The notes: generated by a model not told the origin, from the sequence alone. Counted from the first letter of the stretch, positions 12,606-22,200 are shown. The stretch: 64,000 bases of DNA from Paracoccus denitrificans (GCF_900100045.1 NZ_FNEA01000004.1:124001-188000); one strand, 5' to 3'. Translations and numbers: made by a program.

Positions 12606-13105
12606 GCCGCGCAACGGCGGCCTGCGCGGCGATCTGCCTTCTGACGGCCCCGGCAGCGGCCGATCCGTTCGAGCAGTTCGGCACGGCGATGAAATACGGC
12701 CTGCCGCTGGCGGCGGCGGCCTGCGCCATGGACCAGGACCGGCTGGAGGATTTCGCGGTCCGGGGCATCCTGCAGGCGGCGCTGGTCTGGGGGATGAAGG
12801 AATTCTTCGACGGCCAGCCGGTCTCGCGCCGGCCCTCGGGCGAGGGCAAGGGTTTCCCCTCGGGCCATACGGCAGCGGCGTTTTTCGGGGCGGCGGACCT
12901 GGCGGGGAAATGTTTCGACGACCGGCCCGAGGCCGGGGCGCTGGCCTATGGCGCGGCGGGCCTGACCGGCTGGAGCCGGGTCCATGCCGGCGAGCATACG
13001 CCGCAGCAGGTCTGGACGGGGGCGCTGGTGGGGTTCACCTTCGGCGCCGCGAGCTTCGGCATCGGCACCGAGGGGGTGAGCTTTTCGGTCGGCATGCGGT
13101 TCTGA
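12602..13105 (+). CDS. PAP2-superfamily phosphatase, probably periplasmic
   Basis: 167 aa with a short hydrophobic N-terminus resembling a signal peptide that ends near AAAD (residue 21). PAP2 acid-phosphatase motifs are present: a Lys followed by RRP about ten residues later in place of the strict K-x6-RP spacing, then FPSGHTAA, then [13 protein letters not shown]. In the last motif the usual Asp after H-x3 is Gln. The family hydrolyses phosphate esters, often lipid phosphates such as undecaprenyl pyrophosphate or lipid A. It overlaps lolD by ATGA, so the product may act on the cell envelope, but the substrate cannot be told. Confidence 0.8.
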   Translation: MSRATAACAAICLLTAPAAADPFEQFGTAMKYGLPLAAAACAMDQDRLEDFAVRGILQAALVWGMKEFFDGQPVSRRPSGEGKGFPSGHTAAAFFGAADLAGKCFDDRPEAGALAYGAAGLTGWSRVHAGEHTPQQVWTGALVGFTFGAASFGIGTEGVSFSVGMRF

Positions 13106-13187
13106 TCGATCCGCCACCAGGATTTCGGGGATAGGGTGAACGCTGCTGGCCGACGACCTGCGGCTGAACCGACCTGCAGGCGGGGCG

Positions 13188-13523
13188 CTATGCCGCGCGC
13201 GGCCCGGCCAGAATCACCATCGCCCCCAGCACGCACAGCCCGCCGCCAAGAATATCCCAGCGCGTCGGCACCTGTCCCTCGGTCAGCCACAGCCAGCCCA
13301 GCGAGGCCGTGACATAGATCCCGCCATAGGCGGCATAGGCGCGGCCGGCGAAATCGGCATCGACCCGGGTCAGCAGCCAGGCGAAAACTGCCAGCGAGAC
13401 CATTCCCGGCACCAGCCACAGCGGCGATTTCCCCAATCGCAGCCAGGCCCAGAAGGCAAAGCAGCCGGCGATCTCGGCCAGCGCCGCCAGGACATAGACG
13501 GCGATCGGCGCGGCCAGGGTCAC
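13188..13523 (-). CDS. YnfA/UPF0060 family small membrane protein
   Basis: 111 aa with four predicted helices and the conserved [21 protein letters not shown] and RWDILGG segments of the YnfA family, whose usual length is about 108 aa. The family resembles small-multidrug-resistance transporters, but its substrate is uncertain. The start is the GTG at 13523, which shares bases with the parE stop (GTGTGA), so it is translationally coupled behind parE. It is convergent with the PAP2 gene; the 80 bp between the two stops contains nothing recognisable. Confidence 0.85.
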   Translation of the reverse strand: MTLAAPIAVYVLAALAEIAGCFAFWAWLRLGKSPLWLVPGMVSLAVFAWLLTRVDADFAGRAYAAYGGIYVTASLGWLWLTEGQVPTRWDILGGGLCVLGAMVILAGPRAA

Positions 13524-15490
13524 ACGTCCAGTTCCTCGGCATCGGCGAACTGGGCGTTCTCCTGGATGAACTGGAAGCGCAGTTCGGGCTTCTTGCCCAT
13601 CAGCCGCTCGACCAGATCGCCGGTCTCGCCGCCCTCTTCCTCGTCGATCGAGACGCGGATCAGCTTGCGCGTCCGGGGGTTCATCGTGGTGTCCTTCAGA
13701 TCCTTGGCGTCCATCTCGCCCAGCCCCTTGAAGCGCTGCACGTCGATCTTGCCCTTGCCGCCCAGCCCCTTGGCCAGCCACGATTCCTTTTCGGCATCGT
13801 CGGCGACATAGATGCGATGTGGCCCCTGCGTCAGCCGGTAAAGCGGCGGGCAGGCGAGGTAGAGATGCCCCTTGTCGATCAGCGGCCGCATCTGGGTGAA
13901 GAAAAAGGTCATCAGCAGCGAGGCGATATGGGCACCGTCCACATCGGCATCGGTCATGATGATGATCTTGTCATAGCGCAGGTCGTCGACGTTGAAGCGC
14001 GAGCCCATGCCGACGCCAAGCGCCTGGCAGAGATCGGCGATCTCCTGGTTCGAGCCGAGCTTGGAAGAGGCCGCGCCCAGCACGTTCAGGATCTTGCCGC
14101 GCAGGGGCAAGAGCGCCTGGGTGGTGCGCTCGCGTGCCATCTTGGCACTGCCGCCCGCCGAATCGCCCTCGACGATAAAAAGCTCGGTGCCTTCGCGATT
14201 GGTGGCCGAGCAATCGACCAGCTTGCCCGGCAGGCGCAGCTTTTTCGTCGCCGATTTCCGGGCGGTTTCCTTTTCCTGTCGGCGGCGCAGCCGTTCCTCG
14301 GCCCGCAGCACCAGGAAATCCAAGATGGCGCCCGCCGATTTCGTATCCGCCGCCAGCCAGTTGTCGAAATGGTCGCGCACCGCGCCCTCGACCAGCCGCT
14401 GCGCCTCGGTGGTGGCCAGGCGGTCCTTGGTCTGGCCGACGAATTCCGGCTCGCGGATGAAGCAGGAGACCAGCGCGCAGCCGCCGGCCAGCAGGTCGTC
14501 GCGGGTGATCTGCGCCGCCTTCTTGTTGCTGACCCGCTCGCCATAGGCGCGGATGCCGCGCAGGATGGCGGACCAGAAGCCGGCCTCGTGCGTGCCGCCC
14601 TCGGGCGTGGGCACGGTGTTGCAATAGGACTGGATGAAGCCGTCGCGCGACGGTGTCCAGTTGATTGCCCAATCCACCTTGCCGGGCGTGTTGAACTTTT
14701 CCTTGAAGTCGACGCTGCCGGCAAAGGGACGGTCGGCATAGGTCGAGGCATTGCCCAGCACCTCGCCCAGATAGTCGGCAAGCCCGCCGGGGAAGTGGAA
14801 CGTGGCCTCCAGCGGCGTCTCGCCGTCGTCGATCTCGGATTTCCAGCGGATCTCGACGCCCGAGAACAGATAGGCCTTGGACTTGACCATGCGCAGCAGC
14901 CGCGCCGGCTTGAAGCGGTGATGGCCGAAGATCTGCTCGTCGGCATGGAAGGTGACGGTGGTGCCGCGCCGGTTCGGGGCGGCGCCGACTTTCTCGACCG
15001 GGCCAAGGGGCAGGCCGCGCGAGAAGCACTGCTCGTAAAGTTCGCGGTTGCGGGCGACCTGCACCACCATGCTGTCGGAAAGCGCGTTCACGACCGAGGC
15101 GCCGACGCCGTGCAACCCGCCCGAGGTCTGGTAGACATCGCCCGAGAACTTGCCGCCGGCATGCAGCGTGCACAGGATCACCTCCAGCGCCGACTTGCCG
15201 GGGAACTTGGGGTGCGGGTCGATGGGGATGCCGCGGCCGTTGTCGCGGATCACCACGCTGAAATCGGCCAGCAGTTCGACCTCGATGCGGCTGGCATGGC
15301 CGGCCACAGCTTCGTCCATCGAGTTGTCGAGGATCTCGGCTACCAGGTGATGCAGCGCGCGTTCGTCGGTGCCGCCGATATACATGCCGGGTCGCTTGCG
15401 CACCGGCTCCAGCCCTTCGAGCACCTCGATCGAGGAGGCCGAATAGCTTTCGGAAGCCTTATCCGCGGCGGGGAAGAGATCGTCGGCCAT
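13520..15490 (-). CDS. parE: DNA topoisomerase IV subunit B
   Basis: 656 aa GHKL ATPase subunit that with ParC decatenates daughter chromosomes. The ATP-binding domain carries [20 protein letters not shown] and the [15 protein letters not shown] lid. The TOPRIM domain has [10 protein letters not shown] and DADVDGAHI. The length and the N-terminal [10 protein letters not shown] extension fit ParE rather than the longer GyrB. The opposite strand is also open for about 595 codons, which is a bias artefact. Confidence 0.95.
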   Translation of the reverse strand: MADDLFPAADKASESYSASSIEVLEGLEPVRKRPGMYIGGTDERALHHLVAEILDNSMDEAVAGHASRIEVELLADFSVVIRDNGRGIPIDPHPKFPGKSALEVILCTLHAGGKFSGDVYQTSGGLHGVGASVVNALSDSMVVQVARNRELYEQCFSRGLPLGPVEKVGAAPNRRGTTVTFHADEQIFGHHRFKPARLLRMVKSKAYLFSGVEIRWKSEIDDGETPLEATFHFPGGLADYLGEVLGNASTYADRPFAGSVDFKEKFNTPGKVDWAINWTPSRDGFIQSYCNTVPTPEGGTHEAGFWSAILRGIRAYGERVSNKKAAQITRDDLLAGGCALVSCFIREPEFVGQTKDRLATTEAQRLVEGAVRDHFDNWLAADTKSAGAILDFLVLRAEERLRRRQEKETARKSATKKLRLPGKLVDCSATNREGTELFIVEGDSAGGSAKMARERTTQALLPLRGKILNVLGAASSKLGSNQEIADLCQALGVGMGSRFNVDDLRYDKIIIMTDADVDGAHIASLLMTFFFTQMRPLIDKGHLYLACPPLYRLTQGPHRIYVADDAEKESWLAKGLGGKGKIDVQRFKGLGEMDAKDLKDTTMNPRTRKLIRVSIDEEEGGETGDLVERLMGKKPELRFQFIQENAQFADAEELDV

Positions 15491-15642
15491 GGCACCTGCT
15501 CGTCTTGTTCTTCTGGGGCGGGGTTATCTCATGTCCCATGGGCCGGGGGCAAGGGAAAGTGGATCATCCGTCGCCGACCGCAAGGGATGGGTGCGGCCTC
15601 ATGACGGATCTGTGTCGATTGCATGACTGGAATCGGGGTTTG

Positions 15643-15656
15643 TTGACACGGATCAA
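15643..15656 (+). promoter_or_regulatory. FNR box upstream of ppk2
   Basis: TTGACACGGATCAA. A CATAAT hexamer at 15679-15684 gives a predicted start near 15691, which is 41.5 bases from the centre of the box: exact class II FNR geometry. The leader to the ATG at 15721 would be about 30 bases. Confidence 0.78.
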
Positions 15657-15720
15657 GTCGCGCGGCCGCGTGTCGTGCCATAATCTACAAAGTTAACGAG
15701 TGATAGTTTGGTTTGGGTAT

Positions 15721-16743
15721 ATGGAAGGTCATCCGGTTCCAGGAAAAGTGTTTCCGGCCATGTCTGCGGTCAACGAGTTCGCCGGGGCTGAGGCGGGGAG
15801 GGCAGAGGTATCGGCCGCCCCGCCCGTCATTCCTCCGCCCGAGGCGGAGGCGAGGGGGCCGAAAAGCTTTCCGAGCCTTGACCCGGATGCGATCCGGCTG
15901 GCCTTCGAAACCGGGCATTATCCCTATCCGCGCCGCATGGGGCGCGTGGCCTATGAACGGGAAAAGGCCCGGTTGCAGGCGGAACTGCTGAAGGTGCAGA
16001 TCTGGGCCCAGGAAACCGGGCAGAAATTCGTCATCCTGTTCGAAGGCCGCGACGCCGCCGGCAAGGGCGGCACGATCAAGCGCTTCATGGAGCATCTGAA
16101 CCCGCGCTTTGCCCGGGTGGTGGCACTGAACAAGCCGTCCGAGATCGAGCGGGGGCAGTGGTTCTTTCAGCGCTATATCCAGCATCTGCCGACCGCGGGC
16201 GAAATGGTGTTCTACGACCGCAGCTGGTACAACCGCGCCGGGGTCGAGCGGGTCATGGGCTTCTGCTCGCCCGTCGAGTATCTGGAATTCATGCGCCAGG
16301 CCCCGGAATTCGAGCGTATGCTGGCGCGCTCGGGCATCCGGCTTTACAAATACTGGTTCTCGGTCACCCGCGACGAGCAGCGGGCGCGGTTCAAGGCGCG
16401 CGAGACCGATCCGCTGAAGCGCTGGAAGCTATCGCCCATCGACCTGGCCAGCCTCGACAAATGGGAAGACTATACCGAGGCGAAGGAGGCGATGTTCTTC
16501 TACACCGACACCGCCGACGCACCCTGGACCATAGTCAAGTCGAACGACAAGAAGCGTGCGCGGCTGAACTGCATGCGGCATTTCCTGTCCACGCTGGACT
16601 ATCCCGACAAGGACCTGGCCATCGCGATGCCGCCCGATCCGATGATCGTCGGCCATGCCAGCCATGTGATCCATTCGGCCGAGCATATCCTGGGTGCGGC
16701 CCTGCATCCCGATCACCGGCGGACGGCGGCGCCGGAAGGATAG
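15721..16743 (+). CDS. ppk2: Polyphosphate kinase 2
   Basis: 340 aa cytoplasmic enzyme that transfers phosphate between polyphosphate and nucleoside di- or monophosphates. The PPK2 core has Walker A-like EGRDAAGKGGTIKRF (about residue 110), the FYDRSWYNRAGVERVMGF lid and Walker B segment, and KRWKLSPIDL and DKWEDYTEA near the C-terminus. The first 60 or so residues are a variable Pro/Ala/Glu-rich extension. Start codons at 15700 (GTG), 15721 (ATG) and 15760 (ATG, with AGGAAAAG upstream) are all possible; 15721 fits the predicted transcription start. One-domain size suggests class I (NDP-phosphorylating). A class II FNR promoter lies upstream, implying induction at low oxygen. Confidence 0.93.
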   Translation: MEGHPVPGKVFPAMSAVNEFAGAEAGRAEVSAAPPVIPPPEAEARGPKSFPSLDPDAIRLAFETGHYPYPRRMGRVAYEREKARLQAELLKVQIWAQETGQKFVILFEGRDAAGKGGTIKRFMEHLNPRFARVVALNKPSEIERGQWFFQRYIQHLPTAGEMVFYDRSWYNRAGVERVMGFCSPVEYLEFMRQAPEFERMLARSGIRLYKYWFSVTRDEQRARFKARETDPLKRWKLSPIDLASLDKWEDYTEAKEAMFFYTDTADAPWTIVKSNDKKRARLNCMRHFLSTLDYPDKDLAIAMPPDPMIVGHASHVIHSAEHILGAALHPDHRRTAAPEG

Positions 16744-16905
16744 GTTCGGGCGCTACCCGCCGTCGAAAGGCGCAGGAAGCTGTGCTCCTTTCCCAAGGCT
16801 CAGGCGCTGGGGCGGAGTTGCCGGCCCCGGAACCGCCCCGCAAACTTCGGGACGGGCAGGGCGGAATGCGCAGGCAAGGGCCGCCACCGGCTCCGGCCGT
16901 GCGGG

Positions 16906-17565
16906 TCACTCGGGCTCGGCCAGCCGCTCTTGCCACATCTTGCGAAAGGCGGGACGGGCCTGGCAGTCGTCAAGCCAGGCCATGACCGCCGGGAACTGCT
17001 CCATCAGCTGGCCATAGCCCTGCGCATAGCGCAGCACCTCGGCCAGGTTCAGGTCGGCCACGGTGAAGCGCCCCCCGACCAGGTGGCCATGGCGGGCGAT
17101 GTGATCCTCCAGCACGCGCAAGGGCCGGATCAGCCGCTCGGCGGCATGGGCGACGCTGGCCTGGGCCGCGCCTGACTGGATCTGGCCCTTGTCATGGTTG
17201 AACAGGATGGTCAGTGCGTCCTGCTCGATGGCGGTGGCGGCGTAAAAGCTCCATTGCAGCATCAGCGCGTCCTCGACGGCATCGGCGGGCCCGAAGGGCT
17301 GGCCGTATTTGCGTGCCAGATGCAGCGTGCATGCCAGCGATTCCGACAGCACCAGGTCGCCGTCCTGGATCACCGGCACGGCGCCGGCGGGCGAGAGCTT
17401 CAGGAAGTCCGGCGAATGCGTGTTCAGCGGCGCGTCCGGCGCATCGGGATCGGGCAGGCGATAGGCCTGGATCACCGGTACCTGCCTGAAGGGCAGGCCC
17501 AGTTCATGGCACAGCCAGATGATGCGCGAGGCGCGCGAGCGGGTGACGCCATAGATGGTCAGCAT
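16906..17565 (-). CDS. Glutathione S-transferase family protein
   Basis: 219 aa. The N-terminal thioredoxin fold starts MLTIYGVTRSRASR and contains the cis-proline segment GAVPVIQDGDLVLSES that binds glutathione. An all-helical C-terminal domain has GGRFTVADLNLAEVLRYA, the conserved N-capping box. Cytoplasmic; detoxification or reductive chemistry on an unknown electrophile. It is convergent with ppk2 across 162 bp without a clear terminator, and lies just downstream of the dipeptidase gene on the same strand (36 bp), possibly cotranscribed. Confidence 0.88.
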   Translation of the reverse strand: MLTIYGVTRSRASRIIWLCHELGLPFRQVPVIQAYRLPDPDAPDAPLNTHSPDFLKLSPAGAVPVIQDGDLVLSESLACTLHLARKYGQPFGPADAVEDALMLQWSFYAATAIEQDALTILFNHDKGQIQSGAAQASVAHAAERLIRPLRVLEDHIARHGHLVGGRFTVADLNLAEVLRYAQGYGQLMEQFPAVMAWLDDCQARPAFRKMWQERLAEPE

Positions 17566-17601
17566 GGGCCTCTCCTTGATGCTGCGAAAGCTTAGGCACG
17601 C

Positions 17602-18783
17602 TCAAAGCATCTGGGCAAGATAGCGCATCATGTTGCCGCCCATGACCTTGGCGATCTGCTCGTCGCCAAGGCCGGCATCCATCAGCGCCTGGGTCAGAGC
17701 CGCCAGATGCGCCGCGTCGAAGGGTGCATCGACCGAGCCGTCGTAATCCGAGCCCAGCGAGACGTGATCCTCGCCCACCAGCGCGATGGCTGCCTGGATG
17801 CTGCGGGCGATGTCGGCCGGGGTCTTGCCGCAGACCACGTCGGCCCAATAGCCGATGCCGATCAGCCCGCCCTTGTCGGCGATGGCCTTCAGCAGCGCAT
17901 CGTCCAGGTTGCGCGGGCTGGGGCATTGGCCGTGGATGCCGGTATGGGACAGGATCGGCCGGGTGCCCGGAATGGCCAGCACGTCGCGCACCATCTGCGG
18001 GCTGGCATGGGCCAGGTCGATGACCATGCGACGGGCCATCATCTCCTCGACCACCTGCCGGCCGAAGGGGCTGAGCCCGGCGCCGCTGCCGCCCTCGCCA
18101 TGCAGGCTGCCGCCCAACTCGTTGTCGAAGAAATGGGTCAGGCCCAGCAGGCGGAAACCGGCGCCGTAAAGCACCTGGAGATTGCCGATCTGCCCCTCCA
18201 GCGGATGCGCCCCCTCAGCGCCGAGGATGGCGCCGACCGTGCTTGCGCCGTTCTGCCGCGCCTCGAGCAAGGTTTGCAGATCCTCGGCCGAACGGATCAG
18301 CATCACCTGGTCGGGTGCGCGTTCGGCGGCGCGGCGCAGTGCGGCGGCCTGCACCAGCGCGCGCTCCTTGAGGCTGAACCAGCTTGGCAGCGGGCGCAGC
18401 TGGCCGATGAAAAGCGGGGTGATATTGTCCGGCGCCTCGGCGGAGTTCTGGCCGTAATTCTGGCCGCGCGGGCTTTTGGTGACGGTGGTGAAGACCTGCA
18501 CCGCGACATTTCCCTGTGCCAGCCGGGGGATGTCGGTATGGCCGCGGTCGGCATGCTTGAGCAGGTCGCGGTCCCAAAGCAGCGCGTCGGAATGCCAGTC
18601 GCCGATCACCAGCCGCTGATGCAGCGCCTCGGCCTGGGGCGAAACGGGCCATCCCTCGGCCGGCATGGTGACCGGGTTCAGCCGCCGCTCGACGAAGCCC
18701 GGTCCCCAGATCGCCACCACGGCCGCGGCCAGCACCGCCAGCGCCAGAAGCCAAAGGATGATGCGCCGGATCATGCGGATCAT
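17602..18783 (-). CDS. Membrane dipeptidase, peptidase family M19
   Basis: 393 aa with one N-terminal hydrophobic segment (about residues 7-27) that anchors or exports it. The binuclear zinc site of renal-type dipeptidases is visible: WHSD (H-x-D), the bridging Glu in EGAHPLEG, DLAHAS, ILSHTG and LGSDYDGS. Family members cleave L-Xaa-D/L-Xaa dipeptides. The start at 18783 is preceded by AAAGGGGA; ten extra codons upstream are open. The direct neighbour pepF is also a peptidase gene on the same strand, 184 bp away. Confidence 0.88.
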   Translation of the reverse strand: MIRMIRRIILWLLALAVLAAAVVAIWGPGFVERRLNPVTMPAEGWPVSPQAEALHQRLVIGDWHSDALLWDRDLLKHADRGHTDIPRLAQGNVAVQVFTTVTKSPRGQNYGQNSAEAPDNITPLFIGQLRPLPSWFSLKERALVQAAALRRAAERAPDQVMLIRSAEDLQTLLEARQNGASTVGAILGAEGAHPLEGQIGNLQVLYGAGFRLLGLTHFFDNELGGSLHGEGGSGAGLSPFGRQVVEEMMARRMVIDLAHASPQMVRDVLAIPGTRPILSHTGIHGQCPSPRNLDDALLKAIADKGGLIGIGYWADVVCGKTPADIARSIQAAIALVGEDHVSLGSDYDGSVDAPFDAAHLAALTQALMDAGLGDEQIAKVMGGNMMRYLAQML

Positions 18784-18932
18784 GCCGTCCCCTTTCCCGT
18801 TTTCCGGCAGCATAGGGCAGTGATGCGCCCCGGGCGACGGAAAACTGCCCCGACGGGGCGGAGGAGAAGGGGGAATGCGCCTGTCCCTTGGGGAATACGG
18901 GCACGCAAGAACAATGGGATAGGCCAGGCGGA

Positions 18933-18955
18933 CCCGGGGGCAAGGCGCCCCCGGG
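18933..18955 (-). terminator. GC hairpin downstream of pepF
   Basis: CCCGGGGGC and GCCCCCGGG form a perfect 9 bp stem around a 5-base loop, 13 bases after the pepF stop. No T-tract follows on the minus strand, so termination strength is doubtful; it may only stabilise the 3' end. Confidence 0.5.
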
Positions 18956-18967
18956 GCAAGCGGCGGT

Positions 18968-20830
18968 TCACCCCTCCATGGCCTCGAGCTCGTCGATGAA
19001 GCCTTCGATCATCGACAGGCCCTTGTCCCAGAACGCCGGGTCCGAGGCGTCGAGGCCGAAGGGCGCCAGCAGTTCCTTGTGGTGCCGCGAGCCGCCCGCC
19101 GCCAGCATGTCGAAATATTTCGCCTGGAAATCGGGCAGCCCGTCCTCGTAGGCGGCGTAAAGCGCGTTCACCAGCCCGTCGCCGAAGGCATAGGCATAGA
19201 CATAAAAGGGCGAATGCACGAAATGCGGCACATAGGTCCAGAAGGTCTCGTAGCCCGGCATGAACTCGAAGGCATCGCCCAGCGATTCCGCCTGCACCGA
19301 CATCCACAGCGCATTGATGTCCTCGGGCGTCAACTCGCCCTTGGCGCGGGCGGCGTGCAGCTTGCATTCGAAATCGTAGAAGGCGATCTGGCGCACGACC
19401 GTGTTGATCATGTCCTCGACCTTGCCGGCCAGCAGCGCCTTGCGCTGGGTTTTGTCGGTGGTCTTGGCCAGCAGCGCGCGGAAGGTCAGCATCTCGCCGA
19501 AGACCGAGGCGGTCTCGGCCAGCGTCAGCGGCGTCGCGGCCAGCAACTCGCCCTGTGCCGCCGCCAGGCTTTGGTGGACGCCGTGGCCCAGCTCATGCGC
19601 CAGCGTCATCACGTCGCGCGGCTTGCCGAGATAGTTCAGCAGCACATAGGGGTGGACGGTGGTCACGGTCGGATGGGCAAAGGCACCCGGCGCCTTGCCG
19701 GGTTTCACCGCCGCATCGATCCAGCCGCGCTCGAAGAAGGGCTGCGCCAGTTCGGCCAGCTTCGGTGAAAAGCCGGCATAGGCATCCAGCACCGTCGCCT
19801 GCGCCTCGGGCCAGGCGATCAGCCGCGGGCTTTCGGTCGGCAGCGGCGCGTTGCGGTCCCAGACCTGCAGCTTGTCGAGCCCCAGCCATTTCGCCTTCAG
19901 CCGGTAATAGCGATGCGACAGGCGCGGATAGGCGGCGGTGACGGCGTTGCGCAGTGCCTCGACCACCTCGGGCTCGACATGGTTCGACAGGTGCCGCGCG
20001 GTCTGCGGCGTCGGCATCTTGCGCCACTTGTCCTCGATGGACTTTTCCTTGGCCAGCGTGTTGTGGATGCGGGCGAAAAGCTTGACGTTCTTGCCAAAGA
20101 CCTCGACCAGCGCACGGGCGCCGGCCTCGCGCCGGGCGCGGTCGTGGTCCGTCAGCAGGTTCAGCGTGGCTTCCAGCCCCAGTTCCTCGCCTGCCACGTC
20201 GAAGGTCAGGCCCGCCGTGGTTTCGTCGAAAAGCCGGTTCCAGGCAGCGGCACCGACCACCGAGTTGTCGTGCAGGAAGCGCTCCAGCTCGTTCGAGAGC
20301 TGATAGGGGCGCATGGCGCGCATGCGGTCGAAGACCGGCTTGTAGCGGGCCGGGCCGTTCGGTGCGGCAAAGACTTCCTCATAGCGGGCATCGGGGATGC
20401 GGTTGAACTCCAGGCTGAAGAACACGAGCTTGGTGGTCGCCGTGGTGATGCGGTCCTGAAGGTCGCCCATCTGCTTGGCGCGGGCCGAATCGGTGGTGTT
20501 CTGGTAATAGCGCAGCCCGGCATAGGACATGATCCGCCCGGCCAGGATGTCGATCTGCTGATAGCGTTCGATGCAGTCCAGCATCTTGCCGGCGTCCAGC
20601 GAGGCCAGCTTGCCCTCGTAGTTGCGGGCGAATTCGCAGCATGCCTGTTCCACCGCTTCGAGGTCGCGGGTCAGCTCGGGCGAATCGGGGGCGGGGTAAA
20701 GGTCGCTCAGGTCCCATTCCGGCAGCGCGCCCAGATCGGGGGCCTCGGCTGCGACGGGCAGGGCGTTCTCGTCACGCGGCAGCATGCGGTGGAGGGTGCG
20801 GTCCAGGGGGCTGCGGGCAGAAATCGTCAT
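18968..20830 (-). CDS. pepF: Oligoendopeptidase F (M3 family zinc peptidase)
   Basis: 620 aa cytoplasmic metallo-endopeptidase that degrades short peptides. The zinc-binding HELGH is at about residues 411-415 (in LAHELGHGVHQ), with the third ligand Glu in the TLAETASVFGE segment about 25 residues later. The C-terminal FSPFYVYAYAFG-like stretch (HSPFYVYAYAFGDGLV) is typical of PepF. The start at 20830 (MTISARSP) has a GAAAGGA site; 44 further open codons upstream are unlikely to be translated. Shares orientation with the hydrolase and SCP2 genes upstream. Confidence 0.93.
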   Translation of the reverse strand: MTISARSPLDRTLHRMLPRDENALPVAAEAPDLGALPEWDLSDLYPAPDSPELTRDLEAVEQACCEFARNYEGKLASLDAGKMLDCIERYQQIDILAGRIMSYAGLRYYQNTTDSARAKQMGDLQDRITTATTKLVFFSLEFNRIPDARYEEVFAAPNGPARYKPVFDRMRAMRPYQLSNELERFLHDNSVVGAAAWNRLFDETTAGLTFDVAGEELGLEATLNLLTDHDRARREAGARALVEVFGKNVKLFARIHNTLAKEKSIEDKWRKMPTPQTARHLSNHVEPEVVEALRNAVTAAYPRLSHRYYRLKAKWLGLDKLQVWDRNAPLPTESPRLIAWPEAQATVLDAYAGFSPKLAELAQPFFERGWIDAAVKPGKAPGAFAHPTVTTVHPYVLLNYLGKPRDVMTLAHELGHGVHQSLAAAQGELLAATPLTLAETASVFGEMLTFRALLAKTTDKTQRKALLAGKVEDMINTVVRQIAFYDFECKLHAARAKGELTPEDINALWMSVQAESLGDAFEFMPGYETFWTYVPHFVHSPFYVYAYAFGDGLVNALYAAYEDGLPDFQAKYFDMLAAGGSRHHKELLAPFGLDASDPAFWDKGLSMIEGFIDELEAMEG

Positions 20831-20918
20831 GATCGGTCCTTTCGTATGGTCAACATGTGACCTCTGAACCGCCGGGCTGCAAGGCATCCGATGGGCCGGT
20901 TTCCGGTTGCGGGCCGGT

Positions 20919-21863
20919 TCAGCCCGCCGCGGCGGACTCGAAATGGGCGAGGGCGGCTTCAAGAAAGCGGCTGCGGACGGGGTCGCGCTCCATCATCGGC
21001 TCATGCCGGCAATCGGGCAAGTCCAGCATGGTGGCGCCGGGCCAGGCGGCGACGCGGGTGCGGATGGCATGGGGCGAGACGATCCGCTCGCGATCGCCAA
21101 GCGCGATCAGCGCCGGCAGTGCCGGCGAGGGCAGGGCGGCGAGGCGGCGGCATTCCAGAAGCGCCGCGCGCAGCCAGCCGTAGCTGGCGCCGCCGACCGC
21201 GATATCGGGCCAGGTGGCGGCCTCGGCCACCAGCCGGCCCCAGCGCCGGCCGTCCCCGGTCAGCAGGTTGTCGTGGAAAGGGTCCAGCAGCACGAAGCTT
21301 TCCTCGCCCCCCGAGCCGGGAGCGGGATGGCCGCTCCGGCCCAGCCGGATGCCAAGCCGGGCGACGGCCATGGCGACGGCTTCCGGCACGCGGCGCAGGT
21401 CGATGCCCCACATCGGCGCCGAGAAGACCACGCTTTCCACCGGCAGCCCGGCATCCAGCGCCGCAAGGCCGATGGCGCCGCCCATGGAATGCGCCAGAAG
21501 ATGCCAGGGCCGGGGCAGGTCCAGTTCCTGCGCGGCGACGACCAGTTCGACCACGTCGCGCTGGTAATCGGCGAAATCGCCGACATGGCCGGGGCGGGTA
21601 TTGTCCTGCAATCGGTCGGACATGCCCTGGCCGCGCCAGTCCGGTGCCAGCACGTCCAGCCCGGCGGCATTCAATTCTGCCGCGATGTCGTTGTATTTCT
21701 CTAGATATTCCGTGCGGCCCGGAAACAGCAGCACCGTCCCCGAGGCGCCGCCCGCCGCCCAATGCGCCGCCCGGAGCCGCACCCCGTCCTCGGCCCGCAG
21801 CCAGAAGGCGCGGGCCAAGGGGAGCGGATCGCCGGGCAGCGTGTTGAAGGGTGCGGGCTTCAT
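20919..21863 (-). CDS. Alpha/beta hydrolase, lysophospholipase/monoacylglycerol-lipase-like
   Basis: 314 aa. The oxyanion segment LLFPGRTEYLEKY, the APDWRGQGMS turn and the nucleophile elbow AHSMGG (Ser126) identify the serine hydrolase fold of the Hydrolase_4 (PldB-like) group. The catalytic acid and base are probably in ALGDRERIVSP and the late CRHEPMME. No signal peptide is seen, so it is probably cytoplasmic and acts on lysophospholipids or monoacylglycerols. Three bases separate its start from the SCP2 gene stop upstream; the pair may be cotranscribed. Confidence 0.85.
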   Translation of the reverse strand: MKPAPFNTLPGDPLPLARAFWLRAEDGVRLRAAHWAAGGASGTVLLFPGRTEYLEKYNDIAAELNAAGLDVLAPDWRGQGMSDRLQDNTRPGHVGDFADYQRDVVELVVAAQELDLPRPWHLLAHSMGGAIGLAALDAGLPVESVVFSAPMWGIDLRRVPEAVAMAVARLGIRLGRSGHPAPGSGGEESFVLLDPFHDNLLTGDGRRWGRLVAEAATWPDIAVGGASYGWLRAALLECRRLAALPSPALPALIALGDRERIVSPHAIRTRVAAWPGATMLDLPDCRHEPMMERDPVRSRFLEAALAHFESAAAG

Positions 21864-21866
21864 CGC

Positions 21867-22151
21867 TTACGAGAGCAGCGCCCCCAGCTTCATCGCCATG
21901 CCCATCGAGCCGTCGACCCGCAGCTTGCCGGTCATGAAGGCGGTGGTCGGGTTCACGTCGCCCGACAGCAGGCCCTCGAAGGTCTCGCGGCTGGCGGTCA
22001 GCGTCACCTCGGCTTCGTCGTCGGCGGCGCGGGCGCCATCGGCGTCGATATAGACCGACCCCTCGCCCTCGATGACGAATTTGGCGGTGCCGTCGAAGCC
22101 CTTGGCCTTCTCGTCCAGTGCGGCCACGGCTGCCTCGACCACTTTGCTCAT
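21867..22151 (-). CDS. SCP2 sterol-binding domain protein
   Basis: 94 aa made of one SCP2 lipid-binding domain, with the family segments GTAKFVIEGEGSVYID, EAEVTLTASRETFEGLLSG and the terminal FMTGKLRVDGSMGMAMKLG. Such stand-alone domains bind fatty acyl or other hydrophobic ligands in the cytosol. The close spacing with the alpha/beta hydrolase suggests a shared lipid-related role, which is inference. It is divergent from the TPR protein gene. Confidence 0.9.
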   Translation of the reverse strand: MSKVVEAAVAALDEKAKGFDGTAKFVIEGEGSVYIDADGARAADDEAEVTLTASRETFEGLLSGDVNPTTAFMTGKLRVDGSMGMAMKLGALLS

Positions 22152-22200
22152 TCTCGATCTCCTGTTCTCGTGTCTGGAATTAGACGATTGGGAAAGTTAC

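Noticed and set aside
13817-15604. A 595-codon open frame opposite parE
   Set aside because: No recognisable domains and full overlap with a confident essential gene.
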